From Cyclobacteriaceae bacterium (GTDB taxonomy: Bacteria > Bacteroidota > Bacteroidia > Cytophagales > Cyclobacteriaceae), in contig JAHBUE010000001.1 in the NCBI GenBank assembly GCA_019638235.1, forward strand, positions 1,598,492 through 1,662,491: 64,000 nt of DNA, read 5' to 3'. The notes below the pieces were generated by a model. It was not told where the DNA came from, ran no database searches, and saw only the letters and a program-made list of their open reading frames with translations. Position numbers and translations under genes: made by a program. Shown here piece after piece: positions 44,336-53,571 of the stretch (positions are counted from its first letter, which is position 1; every line of letters starts with the position of its first letter).

Positions 44336-46720
44336 ATGATCAAGAACTACCTGCTTATCACTTTCCGCAGTATGATGAAGAGCAAACTCTACATCTTCAT
44401 CAATATTCTCGGAATGGCCATTGCCATCGCTTGTTGCATTACGGCTTATTATAACTGGGATTTTAACGCAAGTTTTGACAACCATCATAAAAATTCTCAC
44501 GAGATATACCGGGTAAATTCTGTTCGTAGTTTCCAGGGACAAACCAAAGAATTCGGGCATGTTCCTGTTCCGTTAGGAGCCGTTGTGCGCGAAAACTTTA
44601 ACGATGTTGATGCCTTAACCCGGTATTCGAGAGTGTATGCTGAATTTAAAATTGAAGACGAAATTTTTGATGCTAACCTGTCATACATCGACCCGGAATT
44701 TTTTGATTTGTTTACCTATACCTTTATCGCGGGTACCAAATCATCTGTTAATAATAAAACCAGCATACTGATTAGTGAAGAATTGGCACAACGACTGTTT
44801 GGTAGTACGGCTGTTGTTGGAAATACGCTAACACATTTACTCGGTGATGGTAAAACTAAAGAGTTTGAGGTTGGAGCCGTGTTTGAGAATTCGCCAACAA
44901 ATACAAGTTTTAACGATCACGCCTTTGCATTGTATGATAATTACTGGGATGTAGCGCCAAACTTAGAACAAGGCATTAATTGGTATTACCGAAACACGTT
45001 GTTTGTACGGGTAACAGACCCGGCACGCATTCCGATAATTGAAACGCAGCTTAAACCTTTTATAGAAAATAATAATAAGGTCAGGGAGGATTTTATACTT
45101 ACGGGCTTTAAACTCGATTCGTTTGTTGGTATGGCCGTGCGCGATACCTACTCTGAACGACCCGGTGCCTGGACACGCAACGCATCGCCCATTTCGGCTG
45201 TTGTTGGTGTGGCCGTTATGGGAATATTTGTATTGCTGATAGCGTGCTTTAATCTTACCAATACGTCCATTGCTATTTCTTCCAGAAGATTAAAAGAAAT
45301 CGGTATCCGAAAAGTTATGGGCAGTAAGCGTGCGCAACTTATTGTGCAGTTCATTGGCGAAACACTGATGATCTGTTTTATATCCCTCATAGTGGGAATG
45401 GCCATCGCAAATTTCTTGTTAATTCCAGCGTTCAATTCTCTTTGGCCTTACATGAAACTTACTACCGATTATTTCGGTAGACCTGATTTTCTTTTCGTTA
45501 TGATTGGCATATTGGCCTTCACCGGTTTGCTGGCCGGCAGTTACCCCGCATTTTATATCAGTAAGTTCCAGCCAACAACCATATTGAAAGGAAAGATGAG
45601 GTTTGGTGGCACAAATTACTTTACACGGATATTATTAACGCTTCAATTTGCTATTTCACTTATTAGTATTGTGTGCAGTATTGCCTTTACGGAGAACGCC
45701 AGGTATCAGCGCGATTTTGATCTTGGATTTCAACAAAAGGAGGTATTGTTTACGTGGATTAACGGTGAAGCGGAATTTAACGCGCTTCGCGATATTATGA
45801 TGCAGCACCCTGATGTGATGGCGGTAGCCGGATCGGAGCACCATATTTTTGCCAGTATGTATAACGACCCCATCCGGCATGAGTCAACTGAAATTGAAGC
45901 GGATATTATGCACGTGGGTACGGATTACCTTAGCACGGCCGGACTTACATTGATAAGTGGTCGTGATTTTGAACGTGATTCTGAAACGGATAAAAAGGAA
46001 TCGGTGATTATTACTGAAAAATTAGCCTCAACATTTGGGTGGAATCAACCCTTAGGAAAAGAAATTGTGTGGATGGATACCGTTAAGCTGTATGTTGTAG
46101 GTGTTGTTAAAGATGCTTACACCAACGGGTTATGGCGCGAACCTGAGCCGCTTATGATCCGGTACAGCGGCCCGGAAAAATATCGACATCTTTTAGTAAG
46201 TGCGCCAGCCAACAAAATTGTTGCCGTAAACGAGTACATGGAAGAACGCTGGAAGGAAGTCTATCCCAACCGAAAGTTTACCAGTCGTTTTATGGATAAT
46301 GAGAATGTGGAAGCCATTACAGTGAATACCAATATTGTCAAGATGTTTGTTTTCCTCGGAGTTGTGGCGGTGTTGCTTTCTATAACAGGTTTGTTCACCC
46401 TGGTGTCGCTGAATATTATAAAACGTATGAAGGAAATTGGTGTGCGGAAAGTATTGGGCGCTTCCGTTGCCAATATATCAAGGGTTATTAATACTGAGTT
46501 TGCGATTATACTGATAATTGCTTGCGTGCTGGGGGCGGCAGGCGGATACTTTATGTCGGGTATGTTAATGAGCAGTATCTGGAAGTTTTATCAAAACGCC
46601 ACTATTTCCGCTATGGTAATTTCTTCATTGATTATCCTGGTGGCCTCTAGTCTTACCGTAGCCATGAAAACCTGGAATACCGCCCGGATGAATCCTGTTA
46701 ATGTGTTGCGGGATGAGTAG
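44336..46720 (+). CDS. FtsX/MacB-type ABC transporter permease (first copy)
   Basis: A 794-residue membrane protein with two FtsX-like halves. The first membrane helix (about 18-38) is followed by a large periplasmic MacB-type domain (about 45-280), three to four helices (about 285-440, IGIRKVMGSKRAQLIVQFIGETL), a second periplasmic domain and a closing three-helix block (about 665-785) with the repeated motif EIGVRKVLGAS. It ends in the family tail NPVNVLRDE. It needs the ATPase at 43432. Its own sigma-54-like promoter and terminator upstream suggest separate control. Confidence 0.88.
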   Translation: MIKNYLLITFRSMMKSKLYIFINILGMAIAIACCITAYYNWDFNASFDNHHKNSHEIYRVNSVRSFQGQTKEFGHVPVPLGAVVRENFNDVDALTRYSRVYAEFKIEDEIFDANLSYIDPEFFDLFTYTFIAGTKSSVNNKTSILISEELAQRLFGSTAVVGNTLTHLLGDGKTKEFEVGAVFENSPTNTSFNDHAFALYDNYWDVAPNLEQGINWYYRNTLFVRVTDPARIPIIETQLKPFIENNNKVREDFILTGFKLDSFVGMAVRDTYSERPGAWTRNASPISAVVGVAVMGIFVLLIACFNLTNTSIAISSRRLKEIGIRKVMGSKRAQLIVQFIGETLMICFISLIVGMAIANFLLIPAFNSLWPYMKLTTDYFGRPDFLFVMIGILAFTGLLAGSYPAFYISKFQPTTILKGKMRFGGTNYFTRILLTLQFAISLISIVCSIAFTENARYQRDFDLGFQQKEVLFTWINGEAEFNALRDIMMQHPDVMAVAGSEHHIFASMYNDPIRHESTEIEADIMHVGTDYLSTAGLTLISGRDFERDSETDKKESVIITEKLASTFGWNQPLGKEIVWMDTVKLYVVGVVKDAYTNGLWREPEPLMIRYSGPEKYRHLLVSAPANKIVAVNEYMEERWKEVYPNRKFTSRFMDNENVEAITVNTNIVKMFVFLGVVAVLLSITGLFTLVSLNIIKRMKEIGVRKVLGASVANISRVINTEFAIILIIACVLGAAGGYFMSGMLMSSIWKFYQNATISAMVISSLIILVASSLTVAMKTWNTARMNPVNVLRDE

Positions 46721-46865
46721 TGCTTACCGGAAACAGTCACCTGTAACATTAAACTTTTAAAAACGTCTGACCTGCAAAACCAAATCAGGTAAGCAACCTT
46801 TTGGCAGATTATGACATCCTGATAAAGAAACCTGTAAACTCAAATTTGAATTCTAAATCCGAAAT

Positions 46866-49277
46866 ATGCTACGCAATTACATCATCGTCTCCATTCGCAA
46901 CATCCTGAAACACAAATTCTTCTCGCTGGTCAACATCACGGGGTTGGTTATTGGTATGACGTGCTGCCTGCTCATATTTATGTATATCAAAGATGAGTTG
47001 TCGTTCGACAGGTTTCATCAACAATCCGATAATATTTACCGCGTAAAACTTCACGGGCGCATTGGCGGCCAGGAAATGCTCACGTTAGCGTCAAACCCGG
47101 TGTTGGCCGATGCCATGCAAAAGGAAATACCGGGCATTGAGCAGGCGCTTCGGGCTGATCATCGGGGTGATCGTGTGATTCGCTTTGAACACAAGGTATT
47201 TAACGAAAACGATGTACTGGCGGTTGATTCAAATTTCTTTCAGGTATTTTCATTTGAGTTGTTGTATGGTGATGCCAAAACCGTGTTGACCGAACCTAAC
47301 AGCATGGTAATGACATCGGCCTTAGCCGAAAAGTATTTCGGAAGTGTTCAGGAAGCAATGGGTAAAACACTTTTGGTTGATACCGAAAAACGCGCTTTTA
47401 AAATAACAGGCATCAGTGCAATGCCGCCTGCCAACTCGCACATTCAATACAATGCTTTATTGTCATGGAGTTCGTACCCGGAAAATGACCAGGGCGGGTG
47501 GACACGTAACTCGTTTTATACCTACGTGGTTAAAAATCCGAACACTAACGTAGCCGATATTAACGCCAAACTCGAAGATATGGTGGCGCGTAATGTTGGC
47601 CCTGAGTTAGAAAGCGGCCTGGGCATTTCGTTCGATAAATTCAGAGAGCAGGGTGGCATTTACAGTTATCATGTTTTCCCGATGACGGATACACATCTTC
47701 ATACGAACGACTTGATGCATGATATGGAGGCTAAAGGCGATATCCGGTATGTATATATTTTCGGAGCAGTGGGGTTGTTTATTTTGGTTATTGCCTGTAT
47801 CAATTTTATGAACCTCTCTACGGCACGGTCGGCTGGCCGTGCAAAAGAGGTTGGCTTACGCAAAACATTAGGCTCGCAACGCGGCCAGATGATCGGCCAG
47901 TTTTTGTCTGAGTCTTTTTTATACAGCCTCGTGTCGGTATTGATAGCCGTGGCCGCCAGTTACCTGTTGCTGCCATTTTTTAATGCACTGTCGGGAAAAA
48001 CCCTAACACTGACGGTGTTACGCGAACCGGCCTTTATGTTAACCGTATTGGGTTTAATAATTTTTGTCGGGTTGATTGCCGGCAGTTACCCGGCCTTTTA
48101 CCTCACTTCGTTTAATGCTGTTGAAGTATTAAAAGGTAAAGTGCGTGCTGGTATGAAAAGCAAAGGTGTACGTAGTGCATTGGTGGTAGTACAATTTATG
48201 GTTTCAACTTTTTTGATTGCCACTACAATTGTGGTGTATAACCAGTTAAGTTTTTTACAGAATAAAGACATGGGGCTTGACCATCACCATATTATTAACA
48301 TAGCGGGAATGGACAGGCTTGGCAATAGTCAGCGTACATTCAGCGAAAAAGTGAAAACGCTGGCCGGTGTTGAGCAAACCAGCTTTACGAATAATTCTTT
48401 TCCGGGTGTAAACAATACAACCTTGTTTATGGAAAAGAATTCTAAAGCCGAGAAGTTGATGGGTAAATATTGGGCTGACTGGGATCATCTCGAAACCATG
48501 AGCTTTACACTAAAGGAGGGGAGATTTTTTTCGCGCGATTTTAAATCCGACACGCTGGCGTGTGTGCTCAATGAAGCGGCTGTACGCGAATTTGGCTGGG
48601 TTGATTCTGCCCTTGGAAAAGAAATATTGGATTTTAACGGGCCGGAACCAACGGTTATAAATGTGGTGGGTGTGGTGAAGGATTTTAACTTTGAATCGTT
48701 GAAAGACAAAGTCCGCCCGATGATTATCAGGTTAGGGGATGAGGGTAACCATTTGATTGCCCGGTATTCGGGCGACCCACAACAGGTGGTAGCTTCTATC
48801 GAAACTTTATGGAAGCAATATGCGGTAGACGAGCCATTGGAATACGCATTTTTAGATCAGGAGTTTGACCGTTTGTTCCGTGCAGAAATGCGCCTGCGCG
48901 ATGTGTTCACTGTATTTTCGGGGTTGGCTATCCTTATTGCGTGCCTGGGTTTATTTGCGCTGGCAGCGTTTACAACCGAGCAACGCACGAAAGAAATCGG
49001 TATCCGTAAAACAATGGGCGCTTCGAGTTTTAGCCTTGCCATATTGCTGTCGAAAGAGTTTACCATACTGGTTATCATTGCTGTTGTTCCGGCCATTGCC
49101 TTAGGATGGTATGTGTCAAATCAATGGTTAAACGGTTTCGCGTATCGCATAGAAATTGGCCCGATGGTGTTTGTATTGAGCGCGTGCATCGCCTTAGGAA
49201 TTGCCTGGCTTACGGTAGGGTATCAGTCGTTGAAAGCCGCAGTGTCAAACCCTGTTAATTCGTTACGGCACGAGTAA
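46866..49277 (+). CDS. FtsX/MacB-type ABC transporter permease (second copy)
   Basis: An 803-residue paralogue of the previous gene with the same plan: helix at about 17-37, MacB-like periplasmic domain (about 45-285), helical block (AKEVGLRKTLGSQRGQMIGQFLSES, about 323-347), second periplasmic domain and final helices with KEIGIRKTMGAS, ending NPVNSLRHE. Paired long permeases are common in Bacteroidota and may form a heterodimer. The 145-bp gap before it contains a lone TTGGCAG (46834) but no convincing -12 element, so its promoter is unresolved. Confidence 0.88.
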   Translation: MLRNYIIVSIRNILKHKFFSLVNITGLVIGMTCCLLIFMYIKDELSFDRFHQQSDNIYRVKLHGRIGGQEMLTLASNPVLADAMQKEIPGIEQALRADHRGDRVIRFEHKVFNENDVLAVDSNFFQVFSFELLYGDAKTVLTEPNSMVMTSALAEKYFGSVQEAMGKTLLVDTEKRAFKITGISAMPPANSHIQYNALLSWSSYPENDQGGWTRNSFYTYVVKNPNTNVADINAKLEDMVARNVGPELESGLGISFDKFREQGGIYSYHVFPMTDTHLHTNDLMHDMEAKGDIRYVYIFGAVGLFILVIACINFMNLSTARSAGRAKEVGLRKTLGSQRGQMIGQFLSESFLYSLVSVLIAVAASYLLLPFFNALSGKTLTLTVLREPAFMLTVLGLIIFVGLIAGSYPAFYLTSFNAVEVLKGKVRAGMKSKGVRSALVVVQFMVSTFLIATTIVVYNQLSFLQNKDMGLDHHHIINIAGMDRLGNSQRTFSEKVKTLAGVEQTSFTNNSFPGVNNTTLFMEKNSKAEKLMGKYWADWDHLETMSFTLKEGRFFSRDFKSDTLACVLNEAAVREFGWVDSALGKEILDFNGPEPTVINVVGVVKDFNFESLKDKVRPMIIRLGDEGNHLIARYSGDPQQVVASIETLWKQYAVDEPLEYAFLDQEFDRLFRAEMRLRDVFTVFSGLAILIACLGLFALAAFTTEQRTKEIGIRKTMGASSFSLAILLSKEFTILVIIAVVPAIALGWYVSNQWLNGFAYRIEIGPMVFVLSACIALGIAWLTVGYQSLKAAVSNPVNSLRHE

Positions 49278-49300
49278 CGTGTATAATCACCAGCACATAA

Positions 49301-51076
49301 TTACTTCCGCTTCGCTTTAAAAGTTCCGTGAGGCTGTATGGCTACCATTTCGGTTACCTTGTTGTTTTCTACAACAAAGCGAAAAGTAAAACCTTCAACG
49401 GCTTTCATTTTGAATTCATGTTCCTTTACGGCAACCAGTTCATAGTCAGGTTGCCCCGGAACGTGCAGCATGAGGGTATTCTCTCCACGCAGGTAAACGT
49501 TAGCAACCTGGCCGCCAAAATCGTATTCGCCTATATACAGTTGAAGCTGCGAGGCGCTCACCTCCTTTGCTACCAACTTGCGGGTAAAAACAATATCCTT
49601 AACGGTAGATTGCAGGGCGATGTGAAGTTCGCCAATCTCGCCTGCCTTGTTGGTTACGAAGCTGATCTTTTGATCTTTAAAATATTGCGGGCCGGTTCCT
49701 TCAAAGATGTCGTAATGATAATGACGCAGCCCCGATGTCATGCCATGAAACTCCAGACCAAGAGAATCCCCGTTTGATGTTATGGTCATCACACCATAAG
49801 CCGGATGTTCAAATTCACCGGTATAATCGGCAAGCGCGTGCGAGGTTTTGGTGTCTTTTACTCTTGCTTCGTCATCTTCTTTTTTGATTTTCTCCTGGTT
49901 TTCCTTAGCTTTTTTTACCTCAGCTAATGCCCGGCCGTTCCAGTCAACCGGTGTTAACCCCAACATCCGGTCAATAATATGATTACGGATAATGGATGTT
50001 GAAGCTGTTCCGTTCATGTTAGTTAACACTACAATACCAACTGAATCTTTAGGCATGAAGGCAACGTTTGCCGAAAACCCGTCAATGTTACCGCCATGTT
50101 GCACTAATGTCTTTCCGCGATAGGGCTGGATAAACCAACCTAATCCATACGTGCCATAGCCCACTTCATCATATTGAAGCGGAACGGATGCCGGAAGAGA
50201 AATTACCGGTGTTTGCACTGCGCGAACAGTTGACTCATTCAACACTTGTTTTCCCTTGTATTTGCCTCCTTTAATCAGCATGGCTACCCAGTTCGACATA
50301 TCCAGCACATTTGAATTCATCGACCCTGCCGGGCCTACGGCATCAATATTCCGGTAAGGTGCAATTTGTACGTTGTTGTTTAATTCAATATATCCAAGCG
50401 AACTGTTTCCTCCCTTTGCCATTTGCTCAACTGAAAAGTTGGTTGTGTTCATGCCAAGCGGGTCAAGAATTTTTTCTTTTGTAAAATCTTCCCAGCTTTT
50501 TCCACTCAACTCTTCAATCAGTACACCGGCTGCCAGGTACATCAGGTTTTGATATTCCCAACGCTCACGAAAGCTTTTGTTGGGCTCAAGATGGCGGAAC
50601 GTGTTGAACAATTCTTTTCGCGAAAGCGTGCTGCCATACCACACAAAATCGTGTCGGGGCAAACCCGACCGGTGGGAGAGCAGGTCGCGTGGTGTCATTT
50701 TTTCGGTGGCGTAAGCATCGTAAAGTTTGAAGGTGGGCAGGTAGTTGATTACCGGTTTATCTAATTCCAATTTATTATCCTCTTGCAGCAGACAAACCCC
50801 GGCAGCCGTAAAGGCTTTTGAACTGGAGCCGATGGCGAAAAGTGTTTCGGGGGTTACAGGTAGTTTTTTATCAGCATCGCGATAGCCATAGCCTTTGGCA
50901 AAGACTACTTTATCTTTTTGAATGATGGCAACGGCAACACCCTGCACTTTCCAGTCTTTACGCACCTGTTCAATGTAGGCGTCAAGACCTTTTAATTTTT
51001 TATCAAGCTCTTTGGTTTGACTGAACGCAGGCAATACAAGAGCCGGTATAAGCAGGAGCAACAGGATGTGTTTCAT
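49301..51076 (-). CDS. Exported serine hydrolase (class C beta-lactamase fold)
   Basis: A 591-residue secreted or periplasmic hydrolase. Signal peptide about 1-19 (LIPALVLPAFSQ). The beta-lactamase/DD-peptidase-like domain (about 25-385) has the nucleophile motif FAIGSSSKAFTA (SxxK at about 82-85), DLLSHRSGLPRHDFVWYGS and VQHGGNIDGFSANVAF (HGG in the KTG position). The C-terminal part (about 420-590) is a DUF3471-type beta-barrel domain. Likely a peptidase or esterase on D-amino peptides; true beta-lactamase activity is doubtful. It follows idi by 37 bp on the same strand. Confidence 0.85.
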   Translation of the reverse strand: MKHILLLLLIPALVLPAFSQTKELDKKLKGLDAYIEQVRKDWKVQGVAVAIIQKDKVVFAKGYGYRDADKKLPVTPETLFAIGSSSKAFTAAGVCLLQEDNKLELDKPVINYLPTFKLYDAYATEKMTPRDLLSHRSGLPRHDFVWYGSTLSRKELFNTFRHLEPNKSFRERWEYQNLMYLAAGVLIEELSGKSWEDFTKEKILDPLGMNTTNFSVEQMAKGGNSSLGYIELNNNVQIAPYRNIDAVGPAGSMNSNVLDMSNWVAMLIKGGKYKGKQVLNESTVRAVQTPVISLPASVPLQYDEVGYGTYGLGWFIQPYRGKTLVQHGGNIDGFSANVAFMPKDSVGIVVLTNMNGTASTSIIRNHIIDRMLGLTPVDWNGRALAEVKKAKENQEKIKKEDDEARVKDTKTSHALADYTGEFEHPAYGVMTITSNGDSLGLEFHGMTSGLRHYHYDIFEGTGPQYFKDQKISFVTNKAGEIGELHIALQSTVKDIVFTRKLVAKEVSASQLQLYIGEYDFGGQVANVYLRGENTLMLHVPGQPDYELVAVKEHEFKMKAVEGFTFRFVVENNKVTEMVAIQPHGTFKAKRK

Positions 51077-51113
51077 AACATATTGGTTTAGCGCAATAAG
51101 TTATGCATTTACT

Positions 51114-51638
51114 TCAATTCTGCACAGGAATAAAGGCGTTGATTTCGGGGTGATTGATAATCAGTTTGAACCAATGGGTGAACTTACCCGGATTTTCCTG
51201 CACCTCTCGCTTTACCTGGACGATGGGTACATACCGCCAGTCGGATACTTCCTGGCGGTTTATCTGTGGTTCATCGTCATACTGCCCGATCAGTACATGA
51301 TCTAATTCATGTTCAATGAGGCCGTTGTCAAGAGTTGCCTTATATATAAAGGAATAGGCAAAGCCGGGCTGTGCGTCAATGCCCATTTCTTCTTTTAACC
51401 TTCGTTGAGCCGCTTTTTCCATTTGTTCGCCAGGGCGTGGGTGGCTGCAACAGGTATTTGTCCACAAGCCTGCGCTGTGGTATTTGTTTCCCGATCTTTT
51501 TTGAATGAGCAACTCGCCTTTGCTGTTGAACAGCATTACTGAAAAGGCCCGGTGCAGCACGCCTTTGCGATGGGCTTCCATTTTTTCGAGGGTGCCCAAT
51601 TCATTGTCATGCTCATCTACGAGGATAACTTTTTCCAT
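51114..51638 (-). CDS. idi: Isopentenyl-diphosphate delta-isomerase (type I)
   Basis: A 174-residue Nudix-fold enzyme interconverting IPP and DMAPP for isoprenoid synthesis. The active-site Cys lies in LWTNTCCSHPRPGE (about 65-78) and the catalytic Glu in IEHELDHVLIGQ (about 112-123). LHRAFSVMLFNSKGELLIQKRS gives the Nudix start. Its ATG overlaps the stop of the isoaspartyl peptidase (TAATG), an odd but clear operon linkage to cyanophycin breakdown genes. Confidence 0.93.
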   Translation of the reverse strand: MEKVILVDEHDNELGTLEKMEAHRKGVLHRAFSVMLFNSKGELLIQKRSGNKYHSAGLWTNTCCSHPRPGEQMEKAAQRRLKEEMGIDAQPGFAYSFIYKATLDNGLIEHELDHVLIGQYDDEPQINRQEVSDWRYVPIVQVKREVQENPGKFTHWFKLIINHPEINAFIPVQN

Positions 51639-52486
51639 TACTCAAAAACTTCAAGCCTGTTCCCGTCAAATGATGCAAAGACCATAGCGGGATGTGAGTC
51701 AATATGGACGATGCTCCCGTTTTTAGAGATGGCGATGGCTCCTGCAAAACCATCAAAAGGTTTTAGTTCGGCAAAGGTTCGTTCGCAAGCTTGCTGTAAT
51801 GACAAGCCATCGGTTACACGTGTAACAATTTTTGCGGCAATGGCTCCGCTCACAATATCTTCTCCAACACCGGTACACGACACACCACAATTGGCATTGG
51901 CGTAATTTCCTGCAACAGTTGCCGAATCGCTGATGCGTCCCGGTATTTCAAAACCTTTTCCTCCTGTAGAGGTAGCAACGGCAATTCTTCCTTCCTTATC
52001 GAGCGCTACACAACCTACCGTGCCGGTTGTTGCGGCTTTCAGCTTACTTTCATATTCCTTTCTTCGCTGAGGTGTTTCGGTGCTGTAATAATTGAAACCC
52101 TGCTTTCGGGCAAACAGCGTTGCGCCATCGCCTCCCAGCACACTGTCCTGGGTCTGTAATAATTTTTCGGCTACGCGAACCGGGTTTTTAACGCCTTCAA
52201 TGTTTATAACGCCCGAAAACTTTAGCGAAACACCATCCATGATGGAGGCGCTCATTCGTATTTTTCCATCGCTTTGAATTTGCGAACCTGTGCCTGCATT
52301 AAACAGATCGCAGTCTTCTAATTGTTCTGTTGCGTACACAACGGTTTCTAATGCCGAATGTGTTTCAAGGAATTGAAAAGCGCTTTTAACTATACGGGTT
52401 AACGCATCCTGTTTTGCTTTCTTAACTTCATCGCTGGTAAGCGATTCGCTGAAGAACCCTCCGTGAATAATAATTTTTGGGGCCAT
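51638..52486 (-). CDS. Isoaspartyl peptidase / plant-type L-asparaginase
   Basis: A 282-residue Ntn-hydrolase that self-cleaves before a Thr. The autoprocessing site is visible as TTGTVGCVALDKEGRIAVATSTGG (about 152-175; nucleophile Thr of GTVG), followed by the substrate loop GRISDSATVAGNYANANCGVSCTGVGE. It cleaves beta-aspartyl dipeptides such as the beta-Asp-Arg released from cyanophycin. It is coupled to cyanophycinase by start/stop overlap (TAATG at 52486). This context makes beta-Asp-Arg the likely physiological substrate. Confidence 0.9.
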   Translation of the reverse strand: MAPKIIIHGGFFSESLTSDEVKKAKQDALTRIVKSAFQFLETHSALETVVYATEQLEDCDLFNAGTGSQIQSDGKIRMSASIMDGVSLKFSGVINIEGVKNPVRVAEKLLQTQDSVLGGDGATLFARKQGFNYYSTETPQRRKEYESKLKAATTGTVGCVALDKEGRIAVATSTGGKGFEIPGRISDSATVAGNYANANCGVSCTGVGEDIVSGAIAAKIVTRVTDGLSLQQACERTFAELKPFDGFAGAIAISKNGSIVHIDSHPAMVFASFDGNRLEVFE

Positions 52487-53385
52487 TAATCTAAGTGGGC
52501 TGTTTTTACAGATGGTTTTTGGTTTCTTTTATGGATAATCATTTCGTGGTTATCCAGGTCATAAAGATCACCCATAGACATAACGTGAACCACTAAGTTT
52601 TTAATGGAAATGGGTGCACCCAATTCCACCTCGGTAATGTTGGTGTCGTTTATCGAGCGGCCATCTACTAAGATAACGAGTCCGGAGCCAATAGCTTCAA
52701 GATTCTTTCCTTCTGTAATCAGTAACCCGGTATCTTCGCCTAAGCCAACCCCAAGCACAACGGGGTTGCTCACCACGGCTTGAAATAGCCTTCCTATCCT
52801 GCCACGATGAACAAAGTGCGTATCGAAAATAACATCATTTATTAATCCGAGTCCGCTGGTAATTTTTATTTCGCCTTTTAACAGCGCTTCGTGAGCGGAG
52901 CCCTGGTAAATCATATTGTTAGAGCATGCGGCAGCGCCTGCGGAAGTACCGGCAATAACAACGTGTTCTTCCTTATATTTTTTCAGAAGTATTTTATGAC
53001 AGGCAGTTCCACCGATGATGGACGTTAGCCGCAACTGGTCGCCACCGGTAAAGATGACAATATTAGCCTGTTCAAGTCGTGTAATTACATGCGGTGTATT
53101 GGCATCTTCCCGTGCTTTAATATCCAGCACGCCTGTGTTTAACGCGCCTAAGTATGAAAATGCCTTTACGTATTCATTGCCCACCGCTTCGGGTATTTGC
53201 GAAGCGGTAGTTATCACTTCAATGCGCGAGTCATTTTTAAGTTCCGATTCGGTCAGGATGCGCTTGAGTATGCCACGCTCAAAGAAATTCAGATTCTTTT
53301 CAATCTCCTTTTCATAGTTTTTTTCAGTAAAACTGCCCTTATCAACCGCCCCCCCGATTACAATAAGCTTGCCCTTGGGTGTCAT
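52486..53385 (-). CDS. cphB: Cyanophycinase
   Basis: A 299-residue serine exopeptidase (S51 family) that releases beta-Asp-Arg dipeptides from cyanophycin granules. KGKLIVIGGAVDKG starts the fold; the nucleophile elbow is AGTSAGAAACSNNMI (about 145-159); FDTHFVHRGRIGRLFQAV and GVGLGEDTGLLI carry the His and acidic residues of the family. It is the first gene of a coupled unit with the isoaspartyl peptidase and idi, and is divergent from cyanophycin synthetase with a 186-bp shared control region. Confidence 0.9.
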   Translation of the reverse strand: MTPKGKLIVIGGAVDKGSFTEKNYEKEIEKNLNFFERGILKRILTESELKNDSRIEVITTASQIPEAVGNEYVKAFSYLGALNTGVLDIKAREDANTPHVITRLEQANIVIFTGGDQLRLTSIIGGTACHKILLKKYKEEHVVIAGTSAGAAACSNNMIYQGSAHEALLKGEIKITSGLGLINDVIFDTHFVHRGRIGRLFQAVVSNPVVLGVGLGEDTGLLITEGKNLEAIGSGLVILVDGRSINDTNITEVELGAPISIKNLVVHVMSMGDLYDLDNHEMIIHKRNQKPSVKTAHLD

Positions 53386-53571
53386 GAGTATTATATTAAG
53401 CCTTAAAAATTAGCGTAATGTTAGCCCATTCATTGATATAAACAATGAATCACGAATAATTTGAATTGATAATTGACATACTAATTTTTGTTTTGTGTAA
53501 CATCAGTTGATATTTATTCTTAAACTTATCACTCCAAAAAATCAGACAGACCTTTATTTACCTATAAACCT